From Crocodylus rhombifer (Eukaryota > Chordata > Crocodylia > Crocodylidae), in the NCBI GenBank assembly GCA_038503035.1, contig JAVSML010000960.1, positions 62,001 through 126,000 of the forward strand: a stretch of 64,000 nucleotides of DNA, given 5' to 3'. Below the pieces are notes generated by a model. The model was given only the letters and a program-made list of their open reading frames with translations. It ran no database searches and was not told the DNA's origin. Positions 1 to 11,199 of this stretch are shown one piece after another; position 1 is the stretch's first letter; each line of letters begins with the position of its first letter. The position numbers and the translations under genes are program-made.

Positions 1-1780
1 TCCCTCACCACTGTGGGAATGTATACCTATTTGTTATCTTATGAACTAGGTTCCCTTTATTTGAATTCAAATTATGTGCAGTGTTCCTGGAATGTATGTA
101 CTGCATAAAGCAAGAGAAACCTGTAACTGTTATGTCTGCATGATCCTGTAGCAGTAAAGCTAGCTAAATAAGCCCTAATGTGTCTATGAATGAAAGAGGA
201 GCCATTTTGCTATACTTTCAGTTCTACAGGGTCAAGCAAACAGAGCAGTTATGTAGTAATGGCATGTATGGGTATCACTGATACAATTGTTAGGTCTATC
301 TATATCTTTACCTGATACCAGACAAATTATTCTTAAGGTTTAGGCTCCAACAAGGTAAAGGAGAATGAAGGTTGCGTGTCCAAAGCATTTTGAACTTTGA
401 AGGTGAATTGTTACCATGAAGATCTTCTGCCTGTGTATGTGTCTTTTAAATGGAAAAATGTTAGCTTGAGAATTTCTGAATTAGTATCAGATCTCTTTTA
501 AAAAAAAAAAGGGCAGTTATCTGTGGGAGCCCTTTGGCTCCAAGTTTCATTATTAAAGTGTAATATTTTTGAAACACAGACACAAAGTGGAGAAGAGAGA
601 AAATACTTCTCAGAAACTGTGGCTGTTGTCCATTCCTTTTATTGCAGTTGCTGGCAGAGTGTAGCTGCAACCTGTGGCCAGTTTGATATGCTCTGTACCC
701 TACTTTATGTATGGTCTCTGACTACTGTAGGCCACTGATATTCATCTGGCTAGTCTGTGGCAAAAAAACTTTTTTTTCTTTTTTTTAAGTTGAAATTGTG
801 GTAATAGGCAACTCTTCTAATTTATCAAATGGCTTGCTACAACAGGCTACTAGCTTACTTCTGTCCTTGCTGGTTAAGTTAGATTCTTACTGGACAGAAG
901 GAGAGAGAAGGAGTATAAAGAAAGATAGAAATTGACAGTGTTAAAAAGGGCAGTAGCAAATTGCTGATAGTCGTGGTGATGTCTAGTTCCTAGGTGCGAT
1001 CAGAAAAAAACTTTTCGCCATTCCATCCTCTGAAGACTTTTTGAACCTAGTATTTTAAAGGCAATTTTTTAACACCTTGGACAAAAGGTGCCTAGTTTGT
1101 GGGGGTTTTTTGGACCAGATAAGAGTTTAAGCTATTAAGGTCAGGATAACTCTGGTCTCATACTTTCTCACTCTTTACTTTCTCTTTTAGCATCTACTCT
1201 CTGCCACTGTGATACAGGATACTATGCAAAATGGACCTATGATCTGAGCCACTAAATGACGGTTCTTATAAATAAATCCATTTAACATTTAAAGGGTATC
1301 AGTTTGGATTTTTTACTATATATTGTGTAACCAGGCATGCTGGCAAACAGTTAACTTTTATTTATTTGATGTGATTTTGATTTAGATCCTGCCCTTCCCA
1401 AAAAAGGCACAGGATAGCTTGTAAGACAAAATAACTTATAAAAGATGATAACATATTTTAATAAGGTAATGTGACAAAACAAAATACCTCTGAAATAATA
1501 ATAAAACATCTACCCTACCTCACCCATTGCCACTCCACTGTTTCACTGTTCTGTATTAGGCCCTGTGGTGTTTCCATCTCAAGTAGTCTTCCGCTTCCCT
1601 TACCTTAGCACTAAGTACAGTGGTTTCATTCCTGGCATGGATCTCTCAAATCTACCCTTTTGGTGTGGCTTGACCACTTTCTCATACCTTTATGGCTGTG
1701 CATCAACCTCCACGAATTCAGAGAACCTAGGTATAGCACTGCAGTCTTCTGCTTCATGAGCTCCTGCAACAACAAGACAG
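1..1780. other. AT-rich intergenic or intronic sequence, nothing recognised
   Basis: No exon with splice sites, repeat family or long coding frame was recognised here. The short open frames are in AT-rich sequence and look like chance. It is upstream of the first visible UQCC1 exon and is probably UQCC1 intron, but the preceding exon was not found so this is inference. Confidence 0.5.
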
Positions 1781-2090
1781 TAGGGCTTTGCGAAACGGAA
1801 GTGTTCCGTTTTGACCAGCGTTTCAACAGAACAGTGTTTTGTTTTGACTTTTGTTTCAAGCTGTCTTATAGGGCTGTGCAAAATTTCACCACCAGTTTTG
1901 TTTCAACTCTGTTTTGAGGTCGAAACAGCAAAATCAAAATGAAACAGATATGGTTGAAACAAAACGAGGCAAGTCAAAATGCTTCGCTGTTTTGGCACTG
2001 TTTCGATGTTTTGCCAATAGGCTATAATGGGGAAGGTTGAAACAGCCTATAACTTTGTTGTTTCTGGCCAGATTGGGATAAAACTTGCAG
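1781..2090. repeat. Gaaac-rich repeat with hAT-like terminal sequence
   Basis: Two similar starts, tagggctttgcgaaac at 1781 and tagggctgtgcaaaat at 1869, lie 88 bases apart and are followed by sequence rich in gaaac and gtttc. They resemble the terminus of the non-autonomous hAT-like element at 22978-23995 (aggcctgtgtgaag). No matching right end or target duplication was found, so the element may be nested or truncated. It runs straight into the tandem repeat that starts at about 2096, which could be its internal part. Confidence 0.4.
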
Positions 2091-2095
2091 AAGTG

Positions 2096-2875
2096 GTAGC
2101 CCCTTCTGAGGGCATAAAATGAGCCAAGTTTCAAGAAGATAGATGCAGGGGGTTTGGAGAAACTGCACCCCAGAGTTTTGAGAGAAAAACTCACGTCACG
2201 TGTATGTGTTAAGCCACAGGAGGGTCAAAACTACAGGCATGCTAGCCCCTGCTGAGGCCACAAAGCCTGTCACATTTCAAGGAGATAGGTGCATGGGGTT
2301 TGGAGAAACTGCACCCCAAAATCATGAAAGCAAAACTTGTGTCGTGTAGGTGTTAAGACACAGTGGGGTCAAAACTGCAGGCATGCTAGCCCCTGCTGAG
2401 GCCATGAAGCTTGCCAAGTTTCAAGGACGTAGATGCAGGGTGTGGGGAAACTGGACCCCAAGCAGCGGACAAGCAAAACTTGTGACATGGGTGACGCTGT
2501 GTGTTAAGGTGCACCACGGTGAAAGCTGCAGGCCTGCTAGCCCCTGCCAAGGCCACAAAGCCTGCCAGCTGTCAACAAGACAGGTGCTGGGGTTCTAGGT
2601 TTTGGGGCCCTGGACCTCTGGCCACAGGCAGGCAAAACTCATGTCATGGGTGCTTGTGCAATTGTGTCTGTCTTGGGGCGGGGGGTGGGTTGGAAACTAC
2701 TGCAGGCCTGGCTGCTAGGCCCTGCTGCAGCAACAAAGCCTGCCAGCTGTTAAGGAGATAGTTGCAGGGGGGTTCTGGGGCCCAGCACCCCTAGCTGCTG
2801 ACAGGCAAAACTTGTGTCATGGATGCTTGTGCAACTGTTGCCTCTCATCAGGCAGTAGGGCTGAAAATCCCCCAT
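2096..2875 (+). repeat. Tandem repeat, about 145 bp unit, five diverged copies
   Basis: The anchor gctagcccctgctgagg (or variants) recurs at 2096, 2241, 2385, 2536 and 2714, giving steps of 145, 144, 151 and 178. Each unit also contains a gccaagtttcaaggagat-like segment, a 'gcaccccaaa' segment and 'caaaacttgtgtc'. Later copies are more diverged and richer in GC. The open frames across it are by-products of the repeat. It may be the expanded core of the DNA element whose end-like sequence precedes it. Confidence 0.8.
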
Positions 2876-2914
2876 TACTTGTCACCAAGGCCTGAGGGTA
2901 ATAGGAGTGGTAAT

Positions 2915-3390
2915 AGGAGGGTAATCCAGGAGTGCGATGCTGTAGCTAGCAGGGCCAACAATATGCTGGCATGCATCAATTGATGCATCTCCAACAAAAC
3001 CATTGCAAAGAAGTGATTCTTCTGCTCTACTCAGCTCTTCTCAGCACTGGTGAGACTGCAGCTGGAGTACTGTGTCCAGTTCTGGGCTCTGCACCTTAAC
3101 AAGGATGTGGTAAAGCTTGAGAGAGTCCAGAGAAGAGCTACCCATATGATCAGAGACTTGCACGGCAAGCCATATGAGGAAAGGCTGAGGGACCTGGGAC
3201 TTTTCAGCCTGAAAAAGAGAAGGCTGAGAGGGGACTTGGTAGCAGCTTACTGTGACCTTGGAAGCATACATCTAGGGCTTGGTGAACAACTTCATCAGAC
3301 CACCCTTGGGGAAAGTTAAGAGTAATGGTCACAAACTCCTGGAAGACCATTTCAGGCTCAACATTAGGAAAAACTACTTCACAACTAGGG
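2915..3390 (+). mobile_element. CR1 LINE fragment, 3' part of ORF2
   Basis: Translation around 3050-3245 gives the conserved C-terminal CR1 ORF2 segment: [10 protein letters not shown], then [12 protein letters not shown], then [10 protein letters not shown] and RRLRGDLVA. The following 'ggtcacaaactcctggaagaccatttcaggct' region is also standard CR1. It lacks the usual CR1 3' end and stops at about 3390, where L2-like sequence begins, so it is truncated at both sides. Confidence 0.85.
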
Positions 3391-3399
3391 TGTCCAGAC

Positions 3400-4080
3400 T
3401 GTGATCATTATTCCTAGTTTTCCCCAAGGGTCCCCTGGTGAACAGTTGTTGACCCTTCCTTTCAAATTCAGATCTGGCCACCATCATCATGCTTTTATAA
3501 TCCAGGGCTAGACTACTACAGTATACTCTAGACAGGGCTGCCCTTACAAGTTGTCCATAAACTTCTGATGGTGGTGGGTCACCGGAAGCATAAACTCCAG
3601 TCCTTGAGGGTTGGCACAGGTTCCCAGTAGCTTTCCAGGCACAATTCAAGGTGCTAATTTTAACTTACAAGACCATAAGCAGTCTGGGCTGTACATATCT
3701 GAGGTACCTCCTGTTCCTTTATGCCCATCATGATTCCAAAGGTCAGCCAAGAGCAGCCGTCTGGAAGTTAGTATGTCAAGTCCATTTAATGATAATGTGT
3801 GGAAGGTTTTTCTTGGCAGTTGCTACTCAACTGTTGAAATCCCTCCCTGTTGAGGCCTGCCAGAGCTTGTGCCTAGACATCTTTAGAACTGTAAGATTTT
3901 CCTATTTGGGCAGGCATTTAAGAAACAAAGCTAGGCTGAGATATTGTATAGTGGGATTTTATTTCCTGTATGATATTTTAGTTCCCCTTTTGAGTTGTTT
4001 TGTTCTCCTACTGTAAGTCACCCTGAGCCTTTGTTGAGAAGGGTGGCATATAATTCACATAAAGTAAATCGTATATATCA
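3400..4080 (+). mobile_element. L2-like LINE, degenerate ORF2 C-terminus and 3' tail
   Basis: A frame at 3651-3700 reads LILTYKTISSLGCTYLRYLL, matching the conserved 'KxLxLTYKALxGLGPxYL' segment near the end of L2-clade ORF2. Upstream, sequence at 3505-3560 is compatible with the preceding LDYCN..Y.GLPL motif in broken frames. The end at 4013-4075 (gtaagtcaccctgagcc, then gggtggcatataa) is the typical tail of this LINE group in reptiles. It carries many frame breaks and is an old copy. Confidence 0.65.
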
Positions 4081-4480
4081 ATTTTGGGGAGTGGGAGCTT
4101 GTGCTTTTAATCTTCTGAAGAACTGTATCCTGGTTATATGCAAGTCAGTGGCAGACTTGTTCACTTAAATAGCATGTATTCAGCTCCCTAGAGGCCTAGA
4201 CAAACATGAGATGCCTATATATTAAAATCATGATGAATAAATTAAATTAAATTGCGTTTAGATTGCATTTTACAAGATGTTAATTGAACTGTTCACACAT
4301 TCTTCAGAAAATGCAAATCCAACCCTAATGAAGTGATTAGAGGGACATTATAGCAGGAAGCCTGAGAAAATTAGTGGATGTGTGCTAGACTACTTGAGTT
4401 TACTTTGCAGTAACACTTAGAAGCCTCAGTCGTCAACTGGGATCCTACAGAAAGGTGATTAATGAGTAGAATAAGACAGG
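4081..4480. other. AT-rich stretch, nothing recognised
   Basis: I see no gene, repeat family or structure here. Confidence 0.5.
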
Positions 4481-5720
4481 GAAACAGAGAGTTTTTATTG
4501 TCATGATGGGCAGAGGTCTTAGCCCACCTTTCAATTAGTTGTAAAGATTGTGTTGGTATTCTGGCAAAGGAAAGTGTTTAAAGAGGGATTTGAGGGAATG
4601 TAATAAGATGGTGCAGCTGGCGGGCCTCGAACATAAGGTCTCGTGCTACTCAGTCTCTGGCATGTGGTCTTGCCTGGCGCTTTGTCCCTAGATTTTGTCT
4701 ATTCCTGATAGGTCTTAGAAGCAGTCCTCACCCCTATCTCGCCTGCCATGACTTTGCTCAACTCTTCAGTGGAGGGGTTGACTACTTAAGCTTCTCCGGT
4801 GTTGGGACTCTTGGGGTGATGGTCTTCTGTGAGGCTCCACCCTCCCCTACACCTTGCCCTAATACCCAGCCACGCCGAGTTTCCGGTGATCCCTGGGGCC
4901 GACCCTCACCTTGTGATGCCCAGATGAACTGGTGGCAAATCCGTAGGCTTGTCCTGAGCCTAGACCCTGCCAGATGAGGACTCCTACTCAGGGTTCTTCC
5001 CTGGCCCTCTAACTGTGGGCCACTCCGCAAAACATAAAAGAAAGATCAACCCATAAGTCTCCCGGGCTATAACTCAAAGTTTGGATTCCCTGTCCTGGAG
5101 AAAGTCCTCTCCTTACTTAACTCTGTCTGCAACACCCCTAAGGCTGGGTGCTGCGTTTCCCTGATGGCCACTCGGTCCTTCGCCGAGTAGTTCCGCCTGG
5201 CAGAACCCAGGACTCTGCGGCCCCTCTCGCCGCTTGTATTTTGGTTCCCTGCCGGGATGGACTCTGGGGTACTCCCCAAACCCGTGTTGATCCCACCTGG
5301 ATTGCCGGGTCTTCTTCTGTTCCATTGTCTACGGGGTGGCTCCTAGCGTCGGATCCTGTCTCAGGATCCTTATGCTTGGTGTTGCCACTGCAATGGAGCA
5401 TCCGCCGCCTCTCCCTGGGCGTTTCCCTTCCCAATGCAGGGAAACGTGTCCCAGCCTCGCAGCTGGCCACTGGCCTCTCCCTTGCCTCCGTGTGAGGCTC
5501 CAGGCTTGTCTCCCCTCCTAGCTGGTCTCCAGCTCTCCTCCTCCTCATCTTCCCTTGGGGTGCTCTTTATGCCCCCCACGCTGGCTCTGATCATCATTGA
5601 TCACAGCTGGCTGTAGTTTGAAAAAGATGCGGCTAATCAGCTGCATGGGTCCCGCCGCTCCTTCCGGTTTTCCCGCATCATCAGCTGCAGGTAAGGAGTT
5701 CATTGTTTTCTTTCCTTCTC
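4480..5720 (-). repeat. GC-rich LTR-like block, possibly minus orientation
   Basis: A GC-rich block abruptly embedded in AT-rich sequence. The left edge carries tttatt, an inverted AATAAA, at about 4493. Anchors such as ggctccaccctcccctac near 4833 recur in similar form at about 45687 in a second block (45440-46830), and both blocks end with a 'caggtaaggtt/ag' plus T-rich sequence. A shared LTR or long repeat family in reverse orientation is plausible. No terminal TG/CA with target duplication was resolved. The overlapping open frames on both strands are GC-driven and do not resemble proteins. Confidence 0.35.
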
Positions 5721-6585
5721 CGCTCCTCTCCCCAGTCTTGTTTTGGGTGCCGGGATACCCCTTCTCCCCTTCGGGGCTATACTGTGCAGTCAGCCTGTGA
5801 TGGCTTTCTGTATGTTTATGGGAAGCCCCTCTTATGTGCAAGGGACAGTTTGAGAGAGAGCATGAGATGCTTTTTGAAAACTTGAAAAATAGGTGGCAAA
5901 TTTGGCGTAAGTGGTAGAATGGAAATAGAAGTCAACATGCCACTAGCAGATAAATCACTGTGTTCATCTTAACTGATAGATTATTTTGTGAATTGCAGAT
6001 TAATAAAGCAGGCTTTGGTATGAAATAACACTGACTGAAATCAGTATCATAGAATGTGTAAAGGAGTTTGATATAGTAGTATAGGGAAGCAGGTGAGGAG
6101 GCAAATAGAGTAGTGTTGATGAGTGCATGTTTGAAGAAATAACTGAAATTCATAATGCGCATTTAATGAATTCTGGATTAAATGCATATATGTTCACAAT
6201 AAGGATCAAAGTGTCATTCTTGGATCAATGTTAAACGGCAACCAAAAATTTTTTTTAAAAAAGGACTAAAATATTATAATTTAATGATGTGAATTGAGGA
6301 TACCTCTTTATGCAGAATACCGCATTCTGTTCATAGTAAAAAAGAGCAGAAATATAATTGATTCTGATACAGGTGGTAACTATTTATTTGAAGTAGGCAG
6401 AGATGTTTTTGTGAAGAGAATATGAATGGTTGAGACTAACTTTCCAGGTAAATAAAAGGTGAAATGGTATAGTTATGGGGGGGACAGACCTTAATATAGT
6501 TGATGCCCTTAGCAGTGACACCTGGTAGGAGATGGTAAAACACATTTCTTACTATGTATTCTAATAACACATCTTACAGTAATAA
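5721..6585. other. AT-rich stretch, nothing recognised
   Basis: I see no gene, repeat family or structure here. Confidence 0.45.
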
Positions 6586-7460
6586 TGTTTAGGAGCAGCA
6601 TCGCACCAGGGCACCTTCATGTTGCTACCTGTGACCAAAAGGAGCAGTCTCCCAGCCCGGCCTGCTCCTTTGCCTTTGGGCAAACTGCCTGCCTTGCTTG
6701 TTTGCCATGCCTTGTTGTAAAAATAATCCAGATGTTAAATAGTGCCCAGTTGTAGTGGGTGATACGGACACACTCCGACCTTCCCTTATACTTGTCCCAT
6801 GCTTTGCAAATATTTCATGGCCCAGCACCTGGCCTCCACCCTGGTGGCACACACCAGGCCTTAACCTACTTCAGGGCTCCAGCATCCTCCCTGGGCCCCA
6901 AGCAATTCTGCCCCCTCTCCAAGGCCTGTCAACTGCGCCCCCTCTCCAGGCTACTTTGCCCCACTCCCAGGCTAACACTCCGCCCCCGTGAATTGGGGCC
7001 ACAATCTCCAGACCTCTCAACTCTGCCCTCTCTCTAGGGGCACCCCTGGAGGCTCAGGTGCCTTCCTTGGCGTGCCTGGCCCACCATGCCCAACTGTAAC
7101 CCACCTGGAGGTTGGGGGTTGGAGTTTAGGCACCGTGACCTGCTTTTCGCCAGGGAGGTTCTCAGTCTCGGCATTGAAGTGGTACTGCCCTGCCAAAGGC
7201 AGTCCCACCAGGCCTCCCTAGCCCAGCAGGGTGCAGCTTTCGGTCATGCCCAGGACCATGAGGCCTCTTCCTTCCCCATTATCTTGCCCTTACCTCTGAA
7301 ATTACACTGGAGCAGGAGCTCTGTCGGGCGACATTGCTCCCAGGATGGCTGGTTTCAAACTGCTCTCTCCAGCCCTGAATGCTGGGCTCTAAAATGGCTG
7401 CCTTCATCAACCACATGCTGGCTGTCTGCTCAGCCCTTAAAGTGACGGAGCACTGAAGCT
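6586..7460. repeat. GC-rich block of unknown origin
   Basis: A sharply bounded C-rich block with internal imperfect repeats of ccctctccaggc-type phrases (6905-7035). It looks like an LTR or a non-autonomous element but shows no recognised ends. Several overlapping open frames of 75-120 codons exist on both strands; none has recognisable domains and composition alone explains them. Confidence 0.35.
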
Positions 7461-7634
7461 GCTTCATCATGCAACCAAAGGTATCAATTGGCTTTTTTAG
7501 GGTTTTAAATAGGGTTTTTATAAGTGCATACCTCCTTGAAACTTGACAATAAGAGAACAGGGGTTGTTCAGTTAAATAAATGGATGTTGTGTTCATCATA
7601 CCAAGGTACTCATGATAGTAGAATCCTTGATGGG

Positions 7635-7735
7635 TTTCACCAAGTGACTTGCTCAAGATCACTGAGAATGTCAGTGGCAGGGCAGGGAATTCAACTGGAG
7701 TCTTCCAGTCTCTAGACCAGCTCCCTTTCCAGTGG
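7635..7735 (-). mobile_element. MIR-like tRNA-derived SINE fragment
   Basis: Reads agtgacttgctcaagatcac, then gtcagtggcagggcaggga and a 'ttcaactgg.gtcttccagtctctagaccagctc' stretch. This is the reverse complement of the MIR core around 'ctgggttcgaatcccagctctgccac...gtgaccttgggcaag'. About 100 bases survive, diverged as expected for an old CORE-SINE. Confidence 0.65.
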
Positions 7736-7739
7736 CTGT

Positions 7740-8975
7740 TCTTCTTCCTATTCAATAAAATCTAAAGGTAGCATACTGAAAAAATGTTGTTTTACAAAAT
7801 CCTTATTTAACTTGTGGAATTCATTGCCATTGGGTATCATTGGAGCCAAGTGTTTGGTTAGGATTCAAAACAGGATTATTTATATGAATGGATAGCATTC
7901 TTATTTCTGTTAGATGCTATTAAAATTATCAGGCTTCTGTATTTCGAAGAACATGGAGATAAAAATAGTCCCAGGAAAACAAGTTAAACTAGAATGTTTT
8001 TGAATTAGTATTGTAATTTGTGTTAATAAATGGTAGTCTGGTGTATTAGTAAAGGGTTTGTTAACACTTACTTGGGATTTATTTTACTGCTTGAATTCCG
8101 GACATTGAAGATTTATGTTGATAAAATCCTTATGCACTGTCACACATTCTCTGTGTGCATTATAGTATTCAATAGCAAGTAGAAAAAAGATTGCGATTAA
8201 CAGTGAAAGCAAAAAATACATGTTTGTAATTTAGCTGGATTAATAAGAAAGGTCTTTAATTTTGGCATTTCCTAAATGAATGCTTTGTTTTAAAACTGCT
8301 ATGTAATATTAGATTTTTACCTTTAAATAGGAAGAAGCCAAGTGCATCAACAAGTCAGTTTGTTATTTTGTATGTTGTTTGCTATGCGTCTGCAACTTGC
8401 ATTTGTTTATTTATATGATTTTCTTTTTGCCAGTTTATACACTAGGTCTGTCAAACTCTCTGGGCACATGAACAACTGAGGATTTAAAATACCCTAATAA
8501 TAAATAATCATGATGTGAAAGATGACATAAAATGACCTCCATATTCTAATATGGGCCACTGCCATCCTTCAAAAAAAAACCCACCCAAAACCTGAGAATA
8601 TAATTCACTCTGGTGCAGACACACAGGCTTTGTTTTGTTACTTTTTATGGTTGAACTTTAGTTAGAGTGAATAGAAGAGGCTGTTAGTGGATTCTGTGCG
8701 TTTTGAAACATGTTCCTTCTCTGTGAGACTAAGGGAAGACATTAGTTTCAGGGTGTGAAAGCGCTTCATATCTGCAGAAATGCACACAAAAGGATTCTTA
8801 GCAGATCTGTCCTAATTTACCAGAACAGTTTGGTTAAAATCTGAAGATGGATAGATTTGGAGTCTGAGCATTGGGATTAAATTAAGAGGTATGGAATGGA
8901 CTCTTCCTGCTGATAGGGCAAGACCTGGAAAAAGAAATGGGACTCCCTCATAATTATTGATTTTTATCTTACATA
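7740..8975. other. AT-rich stretch, nothing recognised
   Basis: I see no gene, repeat family or structure. It lies between the MIR-like SINE and the Penelope-like element. Confidence 0.45.
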
Positions 8976-9615
8976 GTGGTCGTGTCTAGCCATCAGTCAG
9001 GTTGAGGCTCTATTGTTCCAGATATTATACAAACATAGTAAATGACAGTCCCTACTCTAAATCTACTGGATACAAATAATCATGGCTTCAATATAGACAT
9101 TGGTTTTATGACGCATTACAACCTGCCTGACATCTGATTCACCAGGAACATGCCAGAACTGACCTCCAACACTTTTCTTCCTTCCTCCCACCCCACTTTC
9201 TCCTCTTCCCTCCCTTCCCCTACTTTTTTGCCCTTTATCTTCCTAATTTCCAGCCATTTCCTTTTTCATAGACAGCCTCTTCTTCCTTGAATTATTATCA
9301 CTGTAGAGCCTCTCTTACTCACTTTTGGCTTTTTCTCCCCTGCTTCCCTTCCCCCCTTCACTGATTTACTTTTTGTTTTCCTAATTTTCACCTATTTACA
9401 TTTTCACCGACCTCCTGTCACGCTTTTAACTTCTTTCATACCTTGGAATCTCAGAACAGCAGAGACTTCTATTCCTAAAGAAGGATGATTGTGCCTGAAA
9501 GCTTGCCAAGAACTTTTTTCCAACTACTCAGTTGGTCTAATAAAAGATATCACATCTATTTAAAGAAACTTGCCTGTCTATATCCTTAGACCAAAACGGC
9601 TACAACCAAAAACCC
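8976..9615 (+). mobile_element. Penelope-like retroelement, 3' end (endonuclease C-terminus plus pLTR)
   Basis: Broken frames at 9070-9120 give a HGFNIDIGFMTHYNL-like ending, typical of the C-terminus of Penelope-like polyproteins after the GIY-YIG endonuclease. A pyrimidine-rich stretch follows. The terminal part at 9475-9610 contains gaaagcttgccaag, ttggtctaataaaagatatc and tagaccaaaacggctacaac. That terminal signature is shared with the inverted pLTR copies at 44890-45121. The 5' part is absent, as is common for these elements. Confidence 0.7.
9475..9502 (+). ncRNA. Degenerate hammerhead-ribozyme core in Penelope-like pLTR
   Basis: The order CTAAAGA (9475-9481), a short helix-like spacer, GAAA (9497-9500), then GC follows the hammerhead core layout CUGANGA - stem II - GAAA, with one core mismatch (A for G). 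Penelope-like elements are known to carry hammerhead motifs in their terminal repeats. This copy is probably inactive. Confidence 0.45.
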
Positions 9616-9873
9616 AGTCCCTGCTCTAAGGAATTTATAACCTTAAAAGGTGAGAGATTCCGTTTCTGAGCTCCTAATATAATAAAACAAATATCTGAAA
9701 AGTTCCTTTATATGCAGCATTTTCTGACGCACAATTTAATGGACAGGACAATACTTTTAAAGTGAAGAAAAAGTGTATTTAAGTTTTAGTTCACAAAGTT
9801 TGTAAGATGCAAAAAAGAAATGGAAAGCATCTTACCAATCCTCCTGTATTTAGTTTTCTTTTGTTTTCCCTAG

Positions 9874-9931
9874 GGTGCAATATGCCTGATACATTGAACT
9901 CGTGGTTTCTAGTAGCCCAACTTCATGTCTG
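9874..9931 (+). CDS. UQCC1: UQCC1 coding exon (ubiquinol-cytochrome c chaperone domain)
   Basis: A 58-base internal exon. A T-rich tract and AG at 9872-9873 precede it, and a consensus GTAAGT donor at 9932-9937 follows. It starts with two bases of a split codon; the frame from 9876 reads CNMPDTLNSWFLVAQLHVW, the last codon completed by the first base of the next exon. This matches the conserved segment of vertebrate UQCC1 ahead of the MCLVRMKQEGR motif. UQCC1 is the homologue of yeast Cbp3. With UQCC2 it binds newly made cytochrome b and is needed to assemble respiratory complex III at the inner mitochondrial membrane. The preceding exon was not found in the window. Identification rests on my recognition of the family, not on a search. 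Confidence 0.9.
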
Positions 9932-11199
9932 GTAAGTGAAAGTTAAAATAATAAGATTACTTTCAGAATGAAGTTACCCTACTGACAAGGAATGTTCTTT
10001 TTATTTTTTTCAAAATAGTTTACATTAGAATTTTTTTATTAGAGTTTAAATAGACTCAGAGAGAAACTGGTATTTGTAGTGTTCTTCAAAATCCTCAATA
10101 GCAGAAACAGCAAGGTCTTGAATCTTTCTAAAAACTGTCACTCTGACTGGATAGAAAACTGTGTTTTTAGTTGTTCTGGGAAAAGCTTATGTTTATGTAA
10201 CATTGGTTTAAATAGTAACAATTTGTAGTGATTTTTAGTTGCTGGTTTTCAGAAGCCTTTAACAAATTATAGCACTGACATTTACACTCTACATGCAGGT
10301 TAAGCGAATTACAGATTGACTACATGTAAAAATAGTTAACACCCTAAAACTGTATATTTTCTCCTTCATTTGAGAAATGTTTTTTTCAATACTACATGAT
10401 TGAAACGGTCAGAGGGATATAGCAGTGATGTACAAGGGAATATAGTATTTTTCAAACTGTCAATTCTTTCAGGAAGTGAATTAGATTCAGTACTGTAACA
10501 TAAAGCAATTATCCAAAGATTGTAAGGAATTGCTAGGTAGCAATACCAATTGGCCTGAAAGCCTGTGTCCCTTACTCTTCTTCATTCCTCATCATCCTCC
10601 TCTCCCCCTTATTTTAAAGAGTCTGAAATGTACAGATACATTTGGCAGCTTGTTCCATTTGAAAAAAACCCGTATTAGCATACTATTTGAAATCGAAATT
10701 GCATATAAATGTTGTGTTTAATATGTTATATTTCATCAGAGTTCCTATTAAACTATATCTTTGTGGGCATATAATTGTGGTTGGTGTGGGCACCTTAAAC
10801 AAGAATATCCTGTTTGGAGTTTAAATTTTCACTTAAACAGTGGTTGTACTCCTGTTTTTCTTGCTTTTCTAATATAAGTGGGCTAGATGGAGAAACAAAG
10901 TTGGCCGTAAAAAAGGGGGTGGGGGCTAAAAATGTTTAATGGAAATATGAAAACTGCCTCTGAATGTATGTCCTTTCTCTTAGTTTTCATTCTGCCTATT
11001 AAAAAAAGTATCCCCTTTGCTGTTGATAACAGATACTATCTCTTATAGTTATCCATCTGGGTAGCCTGTGTGGCAGTAGGAAGCAGTATTTTTGCTGCGA
11101 AGGAGAATTCAATTTCAAAGTTATTTGCTTTATTGAATATCCTGTTGTCATTTGCAGTTAACAAAGATACAGGTCTTCATAGATTTCATAGGTGCTACA

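Noticed and set aside
2096..2875. CRISPR-like array
   Set aside because: Whole units are repeated without unique spacers, the period is about 145 bp, and the host is a vertebrate.
5138..5597. Several overlapping open frames on both strands
   Set aside because: GC-rich repeat block with frames open in most phases; no recognisable protein.
7279..7755. 158-codon minus-strand open frame
   Set aside because: It runs through the MIR-like SINE and the GC-rich block, so it is a chance fusion.
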